NCBI RefSeq assembly: GCF_023065955.2
Contig: NW_026622997.1
Location: 20,130,001-20,194,000, forward strand
Length of the DNA: 64,000 nt
Origin: Ursus arctos
Lineage: Eukaryota > Chordata > Mammalia > Carnivora > Ursidae
Reading direction: 5' to 3'
Positions within the stretch are counted from its first letter, which is position 1; each line of letters starts with the position of its first letter. The translations under genes were made by a program, and so were the position numbers. Positions 23,023 through 33,990 of this stretch are shown piece after piece. A model generated the notes under the pieces. It searched no databases. It was not told the origin of the DNA and was given only the letters and a program-made list of their open reading frames with translations.

Positions 23023-23690
23023 ATAAAATAAAATAATTACCTCATCGGCCACTCTCCAAACACAACAACAACAACAAAAACCACTTCTTCCTCCAGATCA
23101 CCTGCAGCCTTCCTACGCCCATTCCTAGAGTCGTCTGAGATGGAAATGCGGAAATCAGCATTCGGTTTTTTAAATGATCACTTCTGTACCAGGGTATGTT
23201 ATGTATTTTACATGCTTTCCCCTGTTGAACCCTCATAAGAAAGAGGCTAACTGGAATTTGGAAGAGACTAGGGCAAAAAAGTAAAGCAATGTAATACATT
23301 TACCACTCGCGCTTAGCTTCGACTTCTCTTTCTCAAGTACAAACACACCAAGACCACCAATGTTGCCCCAGTCCCTCCGCCGACCTGCTGCCATCCTAAA
23401 CTCTCCTGCACTACTGCAACAGACCCCTAGACAAATCTCTGCCTCCAGTATCACCGCAGTCAATTCTGCCCTCCACTTTGCTGGAAGCATGAACTTTCTC
23501 AAAGATCAAGTCACTTCTGGTTCCAAACAAGATGGGACAGTTGCACAGGCTGCAGACTGATGCCCATCTCAGAGTTATGCCCATTCACTAACACAAGTAT
23601 TCAGGAAAACTCTTGGAGAAATTCAGGAGGAGGGAAATCGGGGAAAACAGCGGTCTGAGACAGCAGAGGCCTAATGGTCATGAGGTACGG
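23023..23690. other. Unique sequence, nothing recognised
   Basis: No repeat or exon. The short plus and minus frames at 23233-23560 oppose each other and lack motifs. Confidence 0.4.
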
Positions 23691-23956
23691 AGTAATGTGG
23701 GGAGCAATGAAGTCACTGATAAGCCTTAGAGAAAGCTAAGTTTAGGTTAAGATAAAGGTAAGCACTATAAGAATAATATAAAATGTATTCTTTTAAACTA
23801 CCCAAAGAAAATTCAATCTATCCAAGGAAAGAAGGAAGGGGGGGAATAAAGAAGCAAAAATAAATGGCAAGTAGAAAACATTAGACAAAACTAAGAAGTC
23901 TTAATAAAAATAATTATAATTGGGTATAAAGTCACTAATCAAGTAACAGAGACTAG

Positions 23957-24143
23957 TAGGGGCGCCGGGGTGGCTCAGTGGGTTGAGCGTCCAACTCTCA
24001 ATTTCGGCTCAAGTCATGGTCTAAGGGTCATGAGATCGAGCCTCACACTGGAGTCTGTTTAGGATTCTCTCTCCCTCCCCCCTCCCTCCGCTCCGCCCCT
24101 GCTCACACACTCTCTCTAAAAACATTAAAATTAAAATTAAAAA
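23957..24143 (+). mobile_element. Can-SINE inside the old L1
   Basis: Head 'gcgccggggtggctcagtggg' and a shortened body with 'ccctccctccgctccgccc'. TAACAGAGA flanks it at 23944-23952 and 24144-24152. Confidence 0.92.
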
Positions 24144-24593
24144 TAACAGAGATGAGAACTGCATCTAAACTATACACAATATGTGGGGGAAAGCAGTGAT
24201 CCACTTAAAAGGAAGTATAAGAAAAATGAAAATAACTAAAAAATATGAACGAAATAAAAACAAAATCCAGGATAGCACTGTTATTATCAAATAAATGGAA
24301 TGTGAGGTAGAAAGCATTATAAATAACCACAAGGGACATTATATTGTAAGCTAGCAAACGGAATAATCAGTGAAGAAGACTGTATGATCATGAACACATA
24401 TACATCTAACAAAATGGCCTCAAAATATTGAAAGCAGCACCTATGCAGAAAATCAGATAAATCAAAAAATAAAAAATGTAGTTAGCAATAAAAAAAAAAG
24501 CTTAAAAACTCCCCCATATTCCTGGAAATTAAAAATACTTACTATTATACAACCCTGAAGGAAATAAAATAGAAATAACAAAATACAGATACT

Positions 24594-25007
24594 CCTGGAA
24601 TTACAATGGGGTTATGCCCTCATAAACCCACTGTAAGATGAAAATATCCTAAGTCGAAAATGCATTTAATAGGTGTGCCCTACCAAACATCACAGCTCAG
24701 CTTAGCCTACCTAGATGTGCCCAGAACACTTACATACTTAGATACTTCACTGAGAGTGAAAACCAGAATGGCTGTGCGGATACAGAACAGTTGTCACCAT
24801 ATGGGTCTTCTACTCTTGTGATCAGTGGCTGAGAAGCTGCCACTGCCCCACATCATGGGACAGCATCGCACTGCATATACTGGCCTGAAAAAAAGATCAA
24901 AATTCGAAATTCTAAGTGTGGTTTCTAATAAAGGCATATCGCTTTTGCTCCGTCATAAAGTTGAAAAATCGTAAGTCAAACCATCTTAAGTCAGGGACCA
25001 TCTATAC
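24594..25007. mobile_element. Tigger/mariner-like non-autonomous DNA transposon
   Basis: The left end 'cagatactcctggaattacaatggggttatg' and the reverse complement of the right end 'tagatggtccctgacttaagatggtttgact' align as diverged inverted repeats, each next to TA, the mariner-type target. Inside, 'aagtcgaaaatgcatttaat' and 'gttgaaaaatcgtaagtcaaacc' match a common mammalian element of this type. I am not sure of its exact family name. No transposase frame. Confidence 0.75.
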
Positions 25008-26124
25008 TGAGCTATGTAACAATAAAAGTACTTATTATACATGAAAATCTATGACGTGTAGCAAAAACCGTGAGGATTCCCTGCAAGTTGGTGACTGACG
25101 TCTGAACAGCCTACAGCGATTATGGCCACATCCGTATCAGTAGACTTGTAGACCAGGAGAATCACCCGAGCCAAAGGACCATTTTATAATAATTAAAGGG
25201 TATATAGTCATTAGGAAGATATGATAATCTTAAAAGTGTGTGCACCTATTAACAGAAAAGAAGAAAGATTTCAAATCAATGATCTAGAAAAAGGAGAATA
25301 AATTAAACCCAAAGTAAGGACGAAGAAGGAAATAATAAAGATAAGAGCAGAAATGAATGAAACAGAAAACAAGCAACAGTTCATTCTTTGAAATGATTAA
25401 TAAAATTGATTAACTCCCAGCAAGACTAATCACAAAAAGAAAAAAACAGAATAACCAATATGAGAAGTGAAAAGGGGGATATTTTTAGAGATCCTACAGA
25501 CACTAAACAGATAATAAGAAAATATTATAAATGGTTTATGCCAATAAATGTGACAACTTAGATGAAAGGAACAATTTCTTGAAAAATGGGAAACGTAATT
25601 TATCAAAATATAATGAAGAATAAATTAAAAATGTGAATAGTCTGCTCTCTGTTAAGAAACTGACTTCATTATCAAATCCTCGGCACACCACGATTCAACT
25701 GTTACGTACCCTGAATTGTGGTGGTACCGATTCAACGCTACACATGTATTAAAGCTCAGAAACCTGTATACCGTAAGAAGAAAGGACACTTTACTGTATC
25801 TTTTTAATCAACTGTAATAGTTTCAGAACCTTCGCACAAAGAAAACTCCAGGCCCAATGGTTGCACTACTGAATTTTACCAATTTTTTTAAAAGAAATAA
25901 AATATGACAAAAGTTCTTTCAGAAAAAAAGTGAAGACAGCAATACTCCACCACACATTTTGTGAGACCAACATAACAGCAACACCAAAACCTAGTAAATA
26001 CTACACAAGGGAAGAAAATTAGACACAAATATTCTTAATGGGCACAGTTGTAAAAATACTCGATAAATTATTAAAGGAGTAGGTAAGAAGAATAGTGATA
26101 ACTTCATAATGATAACTTTTTCTT

Positions 26125-26333
26125 TTTTCTTTTTTTTTTTTTTTAAGATTTTATTTATTTATTTAACAGAGATAGAGACAGCCAGCAAGAGAGGGAACAC
26201 AAGCAGGGGGAGTGCGAGAGGAAGAAGCAGGCTCATAGCGGAAGAGCCTGATGTGGGGCTCGATCCCATAACGCCGGGATCACACCCTGAGCCGAAGGCA
26301 GACGCCTAACCGCTGTGCCACCCAGGCGCCCCT
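26125..26333 (-). mobile_element. Can-SINE, minus strand, bear/panda-like subfamily
   Basis: Poly(T) then AAGATTTTATTTATTTATTT, ending at the head 'tgccacccaggcgcccc'. Perfect 16-bp target duplication ATGATAACTTTTTCTT at 26109-26124 and 26334-26349. Perfect flanks suggest a young insertion. Confidence 0.97.
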
Positions 26334-27013
26334 ATGATAACTTTTTCTTATCCCAGAAACTCAGGGTTGGTTGAACATTTTAAATCAACCAATGTAATTC
26401 ACCAGGATAGAGGGAAAACGCTGTATGACATCTTATTAGATGCAGAAAAAGAACTACATGAAATTTAAAATCCTTTGCTGATAACAACAGACAACCATCC
26501 CTCAGAAAATCAGGAATAGAGGGAAACTGCTTCAAGCTAATAGAGGACAACTATGAAAAACTTAAGAGTTAACATCACAGTTAATGGTGAAAGTGTGAAT
26601 GCTTTCCCCTTAAGACAAGGAACATGGTTATGTGCCTTCACCAGTAACCGAATTTAGCAGTCCATAAGATACAAGGTCAATAAACAAAAATCAATTGTAT
26701 TTCCTTATCTAAACCTTAAATAATTTGAAAATAAGATTTTAAAAAATTAAATTTATTATAGTACCAAAAAAACATAAAATATGGTTAAATTTTCAAAAAA
26801 AAAAAGAAAACATGAAATGCCTCTGCAAAAACAGGGAAATAGTATTGAGAGAAATTAATAAATAAAAGGACAGAGAAATATAGTATTCTTTTTTATTGGA
26901 AGTCTCAAAGTGTTAATATGTCAATTAGCCTTAAATTGATTTCTCGTAATTCAATGCAATCCAAACTTCTAAAAAGCTTTGTTTTCAGCTGTACAATTTG
27001 TTTATTTTATTTT

Positions 27014-27075
27014 GTTTTGTCTTTAAGTTTTTATTTTAGTTAACATACAGTACTCATCACCAGTGTACTTAAAAG
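27014..27075 (-). repeat. Short carnivoran L1 3'-end scrap, minus strand
   Basis: 'tttaagtttttattttagttaacatacag' followed by 'tactcatcaccagtgtac' matches two parts of the antisense 3' end of carnivoran L1s, with the bases between them missing. It interrupts the older L1. Confidence 0.5.
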
Positions 27076-27465
27076 GTTTTTTTTTTTTAAAAAATTCCAA
27101 GTCAATGCTTAAATTTATATGTAATCCTAAAGACCTAGAACACCCAAAACAATCTTGAAAAAGAGGTACAAAATTAGAGGATTCACACTACCAGACTTAC
27201 CATAAAGCTATTTTAATCAAGTCAGTATGGTATTGATAGTATAGCATGCAGATCAGTGGACTAGAAGAGTCTTCAAACAGTACAAATACAGTCCCTTGAT
27301 TTCTAACAAAGGTGATAAGGTGATTTGATGAAGAAAGAAATCTTAACCATAACTGTTTCATACATTTCAATAATGGTACAAAAAAATTTTGAACCTTGAC
27401 CCCTACCTCACACCACATATTAAAACTAATTTGAAATGGATCACAGATTTAAATAGTAAGGCTAG

Positions 27466-27664
27466 GGACTCCTGGGTGGCTCAGTTGGTTCAGTGTCTGC
27501 CTTTGGCTCAGGTCATGATCCCAGGGTCCTGGGATCAAGTCCCGCATGCGGCTCCCTGCTCAGCGGGGAGTCTGCTTCTCCCTCTGCCTGTCGCTCCCCC
27601 TGCTTGTACTCTCGTTCTCTCTTGCTCTCTCTCTGGCAAATAAATAAAAATCTTTAAAATAAAT
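27466..27664 (+). mobile_element. Can-SINE inside the old L1
   Basis: Head 'gactcctgggtggctcagttgg', 'ctccctgctcagcggggagtctgcttctcc' body and 'caaataaataaaaatcttt' tail. The flanks AATAGTAAGGCTA and AATAAATAAGCTA are a degenerate duplication. Confidence 0.92.
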
Positions 27665-27844
27665 AAATAAGCTAAATTTAAAAGCTTCTGGGAGAAAACA
27701 TAGGAAACTATCTTAGTAACCAGAGGATAAACAAAAGTTTATAAAGACATAGGAAAATTATTTATCTTAAAAAATTGTAAATTAGATTTCATTAAAATTA
27801 AAAGCTGCTTATCCAAAAACACAGTTAAGAAATGAAAAGATAAG

Positions 27845-27949
27845 GGGCACCTGGGTGGCTTGTTTGGTGAAGCATCTGACTCTTGGTCTCAGATCAGGTC
27901 TTAATCTCAGGGTCGTGAATTTGAGCCCCACGTTGGGCTCCAAAAAATA
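27845..27949 (+). mobile_element. tRNA-only short Can-SINE
   Basis: Only the tRNA-related part is present: 'gcacctgggtggcttg' through 'gccccacgttgggctcc' followed directly by AAAAAATAG. The C/T-rich tract and the (AAAT)n are absent. GAAAAGATAAG flanks it perfectly at 27834-27844 and 27950-27960, so the short form is what inserted, not a later deletion. Confidence 0.93.
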
Positions 27950-28517
27950 GAAAAGATAAGCCAAAACAGTGGGGAGAAATGTGGTAACACATATATCTGA
28001 CAAAGGACTTATATTCAGCATATGTAAAGAACTCTCACACATCCAAAAAAGGCAACCAACCCAATTTTTTAAAGGGTGTAAGGAATGGAACAGACATTAA
28101 ACGAATAGCCAAAAAGCCCATAAAAAGGGTGCTCAACATCATTAGTCATCAGGAAATGCAATTAAAACCATGTGATATTTCATTTAACCACTAGAATCGC
28201 TAACACGAAAAAGAACAAGAACACTAAATACTGATGAGGATTTGGAGTGACTAGAACTCTCACACACTTCTGGAGCGAGCATACAAGGCTACAACCACTT
28301 GCTTTTTAGAAGCAGTTTCTCATAAAGTTACACACCTACCCTATGTCCCACTTAATCCACTCCAAAAAGAAATAAAACATATGTCCACAAAAACACAAGA
28401 GTGTTTAGAGCTGCTTTCTTCATAACAGTCCAAACGTGAATACAACCCAAACATCTGCGGACAAATGAATGGATAAACTACAGCAGACATACACAGTGGA
28501 GTACTGATCAGCATTTT

Positions 28518-28721
28518 TTTTTTAAGATTTATTTATTTATTTGAGAGAGAGAGAGAGAGAGAGAGAGGATGAGTGGGGGAGGGGCAGAGGGAGAGAATCT
28601 CCAGCAGACTCCCTACTGAGTGCAGAGCTATTGTGGGCTTGATCCCACCATTCATGAGATCATGACCTGCGCCAAAACCAACAGTTGGATGCTTAACTGA
28701 CTGAGCCACCCAGGAACCCCT
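28518..28721 (-). mobile_element. Can-SINE, minus strand, left member of an inverted pair
   Basis: TTTTTTTAAGATTTATTTATTTATTTG then (GA)n, ending 'gactgagccacccaggaacccc'. The 17-bp flanks GTACTGATCAGCATTTT (28501-28517) and GTACTAGCCAGCATTTT (28722-28738) differ at three positions. Confidence 0.94.
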
Positions 28722-28831
28722 GTACTAGCCAGCATTTTAAAAAAATCATGAAGCCTTGGGGTGCATGGGTACAGGAACCCCTGTACTAGCCAGCATTTTA
28801 AAAAAATCATGAAGCCTTGGGGTGCATGGGT
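28711..28831. repeat. Perfect 60-bp tandem duplication with a 1-base junction insert
   Basis: Bases 28711-28770 recur unchanged at 28772-28831, separated by a single A (28771). The unit holds the last 10 bases of the left SINE, the L1-derived spacer, and the first bases of the right SINE ('gggtgcatgggt'). Confidence 0.97.
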
Positions 28832-29029
28832 GGCTCGGTCAGTTAAGCGGCTGACTCTTGATTTCGGCTCAGGTCATGATCTCAGAGTCCTGGGATCCAG
28901 CCCCACGTCTGACTACCATGCTCACCATGGAGCTTGCTTGGGATTCTCTCTCTCTCTCTCCCTCTGCTCCTATCCCCACTCACTCTCTCTCTCTCTCTCT
29001 GAAATAAATAAATCTTTACAAATAATTAA
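28820..29029 (+). mobile_element. Can-SINE, plus strand, right member of an inverted pair
   Basis: Head 'ggtgcatgggtggctcggtc', C/T-rich tract with (CT)n, AAATAAATAAATC tail. Flanks AATCATGAAGCCTTG (about 28805-28819) and AATAATGAAGTCTTG (about 29031-29045) are a two-mismatch duplication inside L1 3' UTR sequence. Confidence 0.94.
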
Positions 29030-29395
29030 AAATAATGAAGTCTTGATATATGCAACAATGTGGGTGAATTACAAAAATATGTTCAACAAGAGAAGGCAGA
29101 TACAAAAAAGGTACACATGGAATGATTCCATTTGTATGGAGTCCAAGAACAGACAAAACTCTTTATGATATGAGAAATCAGAGCAGCGGTTGAATATGGG
29201 GTGATAGGAATTGACAGGAAGGAGAAAGAAAGAAAGACCCTCTTTGGAGTGACGGAAATGTCCTCTATCCAGATCCGGGTGCTGCCTGCAGAGAGGTACC
29301 CATTTATCAAAACTCACTGAACTGCACAGCTAAGATCTACGTTGCCTTTCACCATGTGTAAATTCTTCCTGAACCAAAATGAATGAATTCATTAA

Positions 29396-30796
29396 AAGAG
29401 GTACCTTCCATCTGGAGGGTCTGCCTGGGGATGAAGAAATAGCGAACAGAGACATGCTTCAGTGAAAAAGGCCATACAAGGGAGCGGGTAAGTGAGAAAA
29501 GCCAAAGGCAGAGGAAGAACAGCGGTCTGGCAGAGTAAGAAGAGAAACAGAGAAAACTGAGTCAGAAGGGGAAGGTACAACCAAACAGGAAGACACGAGT
29601 GAGCTGAGCATCAGAAGTAGAAACTAAGAAGCCTACAATTGTATTTCAGAATAATCCAGCTACCACACTAAACCCCAACAAGAATCCCAGGCAATTTTAT
29701 TTGGAAAATTGCTCTCTTCTTTCCTCAATACCTCTGTTAATCAAATCAGAAGCAAGAGGAGGGGCATTCAGTGGAGGTAGAAACCTGATGTCATCTTTTT
29801 TTTTTTTTTTCTTTTTTTTTTTGTTTAAGTCAACCACCTTCGATAGAATACCCTTCCAGGGCTACTATCCCACCTGGGGCCCCTGATCATTGATAAACAT
29901 GCTGCCATCACTGCAGTTTGCCATGTAGATATTTACGGATACATGCTACACTAATGAGATTCACAATCTATTCATTCCCTTAGTAAGTGAATGAAACTAG
30001 GCTCACGAGTCCCTCGAGGGAGTATCCTAGCTAAACTGCAGCCCAAGCTGGCCTCAGGAACCAGAGATAACATTTCTCCTCCTTCCAGTTGAATTAATAA
30101 GACAAGCAGGAGATGACTCACCCACACAGTCGATGAAGCAATTAATGCCAAGTCTCCCCCACTTACTCATCCCCTCCAGTGAAAGAATCACGTAGAAGTA
30201 TTAACCCTGTCTGAAAAAGTAGATGCCATGTGAGCAAATTAAGCTTTACCATAAGAACAGAGCCATAAGGGATGAGTAGGAGGGTTCCTGTCCAAACCCT
30301 CCGAATCTACACAGACGTCTACATGATTAAGTTTCAATAAGATTGCGTTAATCAGCACTGCTTCCTCTATTTCAGTTTAACAATGCTGGGTTTACAGGAA
30401 TAGCTTTCTGAGACATTCCTATAAAATTAGCTTACTCACTGCATTTTTACAAAAAGGAGAACGGAGCCAAAAGAAATCAGTGGCCTCTGCTGTACGTACA
30501 TGTATGAATAAGCATCTTGGAGTTTCAGCTGAGGCTGGGTAATCACGATTTGTCTATGTTATTTAGGGTTACTTGGGTGAGAACTGCTTTATCCAAAAGT
30601 CGCTTCGTGTTTCTACAGGGTGAGATAGCAAGAGAGAACCAAATATTCAGGAAAAGGAAAGACTCTCAAAAAACATCTAGTCTGGGTGATTTTGGTGTGT
30701 GTGAGTATGGGGGGAGGGGCAGGTGGAGAATGTTGAACTCCACTGCAAGCCTTCTCATACTGCATACAGTTCTTCCACCTGCCCGCTCACCAGCCT
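29396..30796. other. Unique sequence, nothing recognised
   Basis: No transposon or exon seen. T-rich run at about 29797-29822. The frame at 30517-30885 (122 codons) runs into the MER5A element and shows no motif. Confidence 0.4.
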
Positions 30797-30973
30797 CACT
30801 CTTGAAGTGTGGCCTCTGGAACAGCCACACCAGGATCATGGAGGAATGCGTTAGAAATGCATATTCCCAGGCCCCACCTTATTAAATCAGAAACCTTGGG
30901 GGTGGGGCCCAGGAATCTGTGGTTTCGCAAGCCCTCCGGGTGATTCTGATGTCTGCTCAGTTTGAGGGCCACT
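30797..30973 (-). mobile_element. MER5A-like hAT-Charlie element
   Basis: Colinear with the reverse complement of MER5A: 'gaagtgtggcctctgg', 'gttagaaatgcatattcccaggccccacc', 'aaatcagaaaccttgggggtggggcccagg', 'aatctgtgg', 'aagccctccgggtgattctgatg'. It is a non-autonomous cut-and-paste element with no coding capacity. The terminal CAGTGG bases are eroded. Confidence 0.78.
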
Positions 30974-31149
30974 TGCCCTTGGGGATGCTCCCCTGACCCA
31001 CTATCTCTGAACCCCACATCTCTGTGCTGTGATGGACAAAAATGTTAAGATCCAATTGCCTTACTTTTGTAGTACTGCGGTCCAGAGAGCTTATGTCACC
31101 GGCCCATAACCACAGTGTTGAAGAATGGCCAAGCCAGCATTGCAAACAA

Positions 31150-31365
31150 CTCCTATGCGTGGCATTTTATAATCTGTTCGAAATGGATTTCCAAAATAAC
31201 CCTGTGAGGTGGTCGGAACTGTTCTGATTATTCCTCATCCGCACATAAAGAAGCTGGGCTCAGGGAGGCGAATGACTTAGTCAAGTCGGCTACAAAACTC
31301 AGTGACAGCGCTGAGACCCATTTCCTGATTTCTGGGATCAGCGTTCTTGCTGCTCGTGGTGAACG
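31150..31365 (-). repeat. MIR
   Basis: 'ccaaaataaccctgtgaggtgg' then 'aagaagctgggctcagggaggcgaatgacttagtcaagtcggctac' follows the antisense MIR order 'caacaaccctatgaggtagg...gaggaaactgaggctcagagaggttaagtaacttgcccaaggtcac'. Confidence 0.65.
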
Positions 31366-32439
31366 CTGGGCACCTCTACGGCGCATGCCCCTGCCTAGGC
31401 GCAAACACCCACGCGCGTGAGAATTCGCAGATTGAGACAGGATGGTAAATAACAAAAAATCATATGCCTTAGCCTGGACTCTAGTTTCACATTAAAAATA
31501 ATTCAATAAAATATAATAGTCAAATTTTGACTGGCCCCATCAGCACGTACGACTGCTACTCTAATTTCTCACTCCCACCCACCTTTAGAGGCTAGCCCCA
31601 TATCACTAGATATAGAACACCATCTGACTGAATTGAAACACAGTTGGGAGGGCACCCACTACCACTAGCATTTGTAAACAGCTACTCAAACAGACAGGAA
31701 CGGCAAATTCCTTAAGCCTTTCTGATCCGTTCCTTTTCGTTGTTGGTTTCCTTTTTAGCACTTATTAAAAATACATATATTCATTCTGGAAAATGCAGAA
31801 ATGACAAAGAAAGAAATAAAAATCTCTCAGATGACACTTAACACTTATGCTGTCTGACTGTTTCTAAGCACAGGCGTATATTTAATACTATGTAAATTTT
31901 ACTTAATTTTTTAAAAATTGGAACCCGCCACACACATTGTCTTGTATACATTCCTTGGAAAGCTCTGGTATGAGGATAGGCTAAGCTGCAGGGCTATCCT
32001 AAATCATAACGAAACAATATACGTACATTCTAATTCTAGATTCGACATGTCCCAGAGAGGAGTTACTAATTCATTAAACTAATAAAATAAATTTACCCTT
32101 GGTGAATTCTTATCTAGATCAATTCCAGGAATTAAGAGTCACAGAACTTGCCAGATAATTCACCCCGTATGGTGCCAAGAAGGCGTGTCATTAGTTTTGG
32201 CTAAACTCTAGTCTCTGCCTGTCCCTTGCTTTGGGTATGAATAGAAGTTGGGTTCATTGTCTGCATCGCTGCCAGAGGGGAATGTACACTTTCCCATACT
32301 CTCCCACTACCTCTACTCCAATCCAGGCCCCCATTATTTCTCACTTGGACAACAAAAGGTCTTACGACCCCCCCCCTTAAACTCATCCTCCACTCTGGGT
32401 CAGATCTCAGACATATCTGAGTATACCACCAAAAATAGT
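31366..32439. other. Unique sequence
   Basis: A small cluster of CpGs (about 31365-31425, 'acggcgcatgcccctgcctaggcg' ... 'acgcgcgtg') is too short to be a CpG island. The rest is AT-rich with nothing recognised. A C9 run lies at about 32369. Confidence 0.4.
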
Positions 32440-32655
32440 AGTAATAGCTTATGTCTTGAGCACATCTCATGCTACACACTTTTCATACATTATTATATCT
32501 TTATAACAACCTTAAAAGGCAAATGTTATTGATTTGCCATTAGAGGTAACAACTCTAAAGCTTGGAGAGATTAAATAACTTGCTCAAAGTCACATAGTCA
32601 ATAAAATTTGGAGCAGCTTGACTCTGGAACCTGTATTATTTGCTAACTCAAAAAA
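32440..32655 (-). repeat. MIR
   Basis: 'catacattattatatctttataacaacct', 'attagaggtaacaactctaaagcttggagagattaaataacttgctcaaagtcacatagt' matches antisense MIR ('catttaatcctcacaacaacc...gaggttaagtaacttgcccaaggtcacacagc'). Confidence 0.65.
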
Positions 32656-32984
32656 TTTCATGACTATCTGTCATCAATAGCAGTAGTTCCCAATATTTTT
32701 TAATCAAAAATGTTGCAGACTTTGGGCAATAGATATTTTTACTCCATATCTGTTGATCAAGAAAATAAACAATGAGCAGGAAGATACTCTTAATTTATAA
32801 CATTTCAAATGAATTTTTGGTTGATGAATCACAGTATCAGCCAGCTACATATATTTGGGAGAAAGCTCCTATATCTGTGTTTGTGATATTAATTATTAAA
32901 TCTACAGACGATGCTCAGTGTTCATATCGACATGTAAGAACTGTGGTCTCCCATGTATTCTGGAATCTATAGGTCAGAAACCTC

Positions 32985-33440
32985 CAGGATGTAAACTGAA
33001 AGTCCTTATCGTGAGATGCCATGGGCTCCACAATTTGGCCCCAATCTACCTTTCCAACTCTCTAGCCGTGGTCGACCAGTATTCCCAAACTTCACGTCTA
33101 GTGGGCCCTAGGCCATTTCTGCTGCCATTCTCTGCCTGAAGGACTCCATCTCTTTTGAGACACAGCTCAAACACCTCCAACACTGTGGAGCCACTTCTGA
33201 CGACACCACTACGTCCTCAAGGCTGAATTTACACATCCTTCCATTACATGATCACAGTCTCCTGTGTGCAGCCCTATTAGGACATTTAACACACCACAAA
33301 AAAGGATGCACAGCTTTCTGGTCACCCTCTCATCCAAACTTCCTAAGGGTAAGGGCATTATTTACTCATCCGTGTCTCTAGCCCTTACCTCCATTCCTAG
33401 ATCCAGTGGGTGCTATCTGTGAGATTCATAAATGAGTATC
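32985..33440 (+). repeat. L2 LINE 3' region
   Basis: 'gatgccatgggctccacaatttggccccaatctacctttccaac', 'tcctgtgtgcagcc', 'aagggtaagggcattatttactcatccgtgtctctagcccttacc' and 'gtgggtgctatc' are colinear with the L2 3' end through its terminal segment. Confidence 0.68.
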
Positions 33441-33569
33441 GATGCCAATCTGGCTGGTGATTTTATCTGGGGAAGTCAGTATGGAAGACAGCTCCTGCTA
33501 CTAGAGAAACTTCCCTTCATATGTGGTAATGGCTGATCACCTGTAAGCCATAAAACTCACAAAATAGGA

Positions 33570-33690
33570 GGCAAAAACTCACACTTGGAACTGGAAGATC
33601 TGAATTCAGGTTCTACGTCTCCCCCTAACCAGCTCTGTGACATCCAGGCAAGTCACATTCTTCTTCTGATCCCCCATTTGTTCACTGAAG
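33570..33690 (+). repeat. MIR relic
   Basis: 'ggaactggaagatctgaattcaggttctac', 'accagctctgtgacatccaggcaagtcac' and 'catttgttcactgaagg' follow the MIR/MIR3 5' and central order. Confidence 0.5.
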
Positions 33691-33760
33691 GGGGGGAGGA
33701 CGCAACAGGGCATTGCATTCTTACTTGCAGCAATAATGACTTGCAAATTCTACAGACCAG

Positions 33761-33990
33761 GGTTGGCAAACATTTTCTGAAAAGGACCCAAAAGTAAGTA
33801 TTTCAGGCTGTGCCGGCCTACGGTCTCTTTCACAACTGCTCAACTCAGTTCTGTGGTTGTAGCGCGAAAGCACCTGTAGATGTCAGACAAATGAATGGGC
33901 ATGGCTGTGTTCCAATAAAACTTTATTTACAAAAACAGCTGGCAGGGTGGATTTGGCCAGCAAGCCATACTTTGTCTACTCCTAGTCTGG
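33761..33990. mobile_element. hAT-like non-autonomous DNA transposon
   Basis: Starts 'cagggttggcaaac'. The body holds 'ggctgtgccggcctacggtctctttcacaactgctcaac', 'tgtggttgtagcgcgaaagc', 'aatgaatgggcatggctgtgttccaataaaactttatttacaaaaacagctgg'. It ends with the inverted 'ggatttggccagcaagccatactttgtc'. This is a very common mammalian MER-type element ('cagggatcggcaaac...' type). I do not assign the exact family name. Confidence 0.78.

Larger units (their letters stand above)
23690..29395 (+). mobile_element. Old L1 LINE (L1M-type), much of ORF2 plus 3' UTR, heavily interrupted
   Basis: L1 ORF2-like DNA can be followed across the interruptions: 'aataaagataagagcagaaatgaatgaaa' (25330s), 'gattaactcccagcaagactaatc' (25410s), 'ccaggcccaatggttgcactactgaattttacc' (25850s), 'agatgcagaaaaagaactac' (26440s), 'acttaatggtgaaag'-like text (26580s), 'gtatggtattgatag' (27220s), and 'tcatcaggaaatgcaattaaaacca' (28145s). 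The 3' UTR 'acagtggagtactgatcag ... tgattccatttgtatggagt ... ctcactgaactgcacagctaagatc' ends near 29395. In the classic L1 layout ORF2 is an endonuclease/reverse transcriptase; here every frame is broken by stops and indels, so the copy is dead. The left boundary is uncertain (somewhere near 23690-23800). Inserts: SINEs at 23957, 26125, 27466, 27845, 28518 and 28820, a Tigger-like element at 24594 and an L1 scrap at 27014. Confidence 0.85.

Noticed and set aside
25320..28480. L1 reverse-transcriptase-like coding region as a possible live gene
   Set aside because: Every frame is broken by stops, indels and later insertions; it is a dead relic.
31355..31425. CpG cluster as a promoter
   Set aside because: Only about 70 bases with a handful of CpGs, inside and beside a MIR; not an island. 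The same holds for about 34830-34900.
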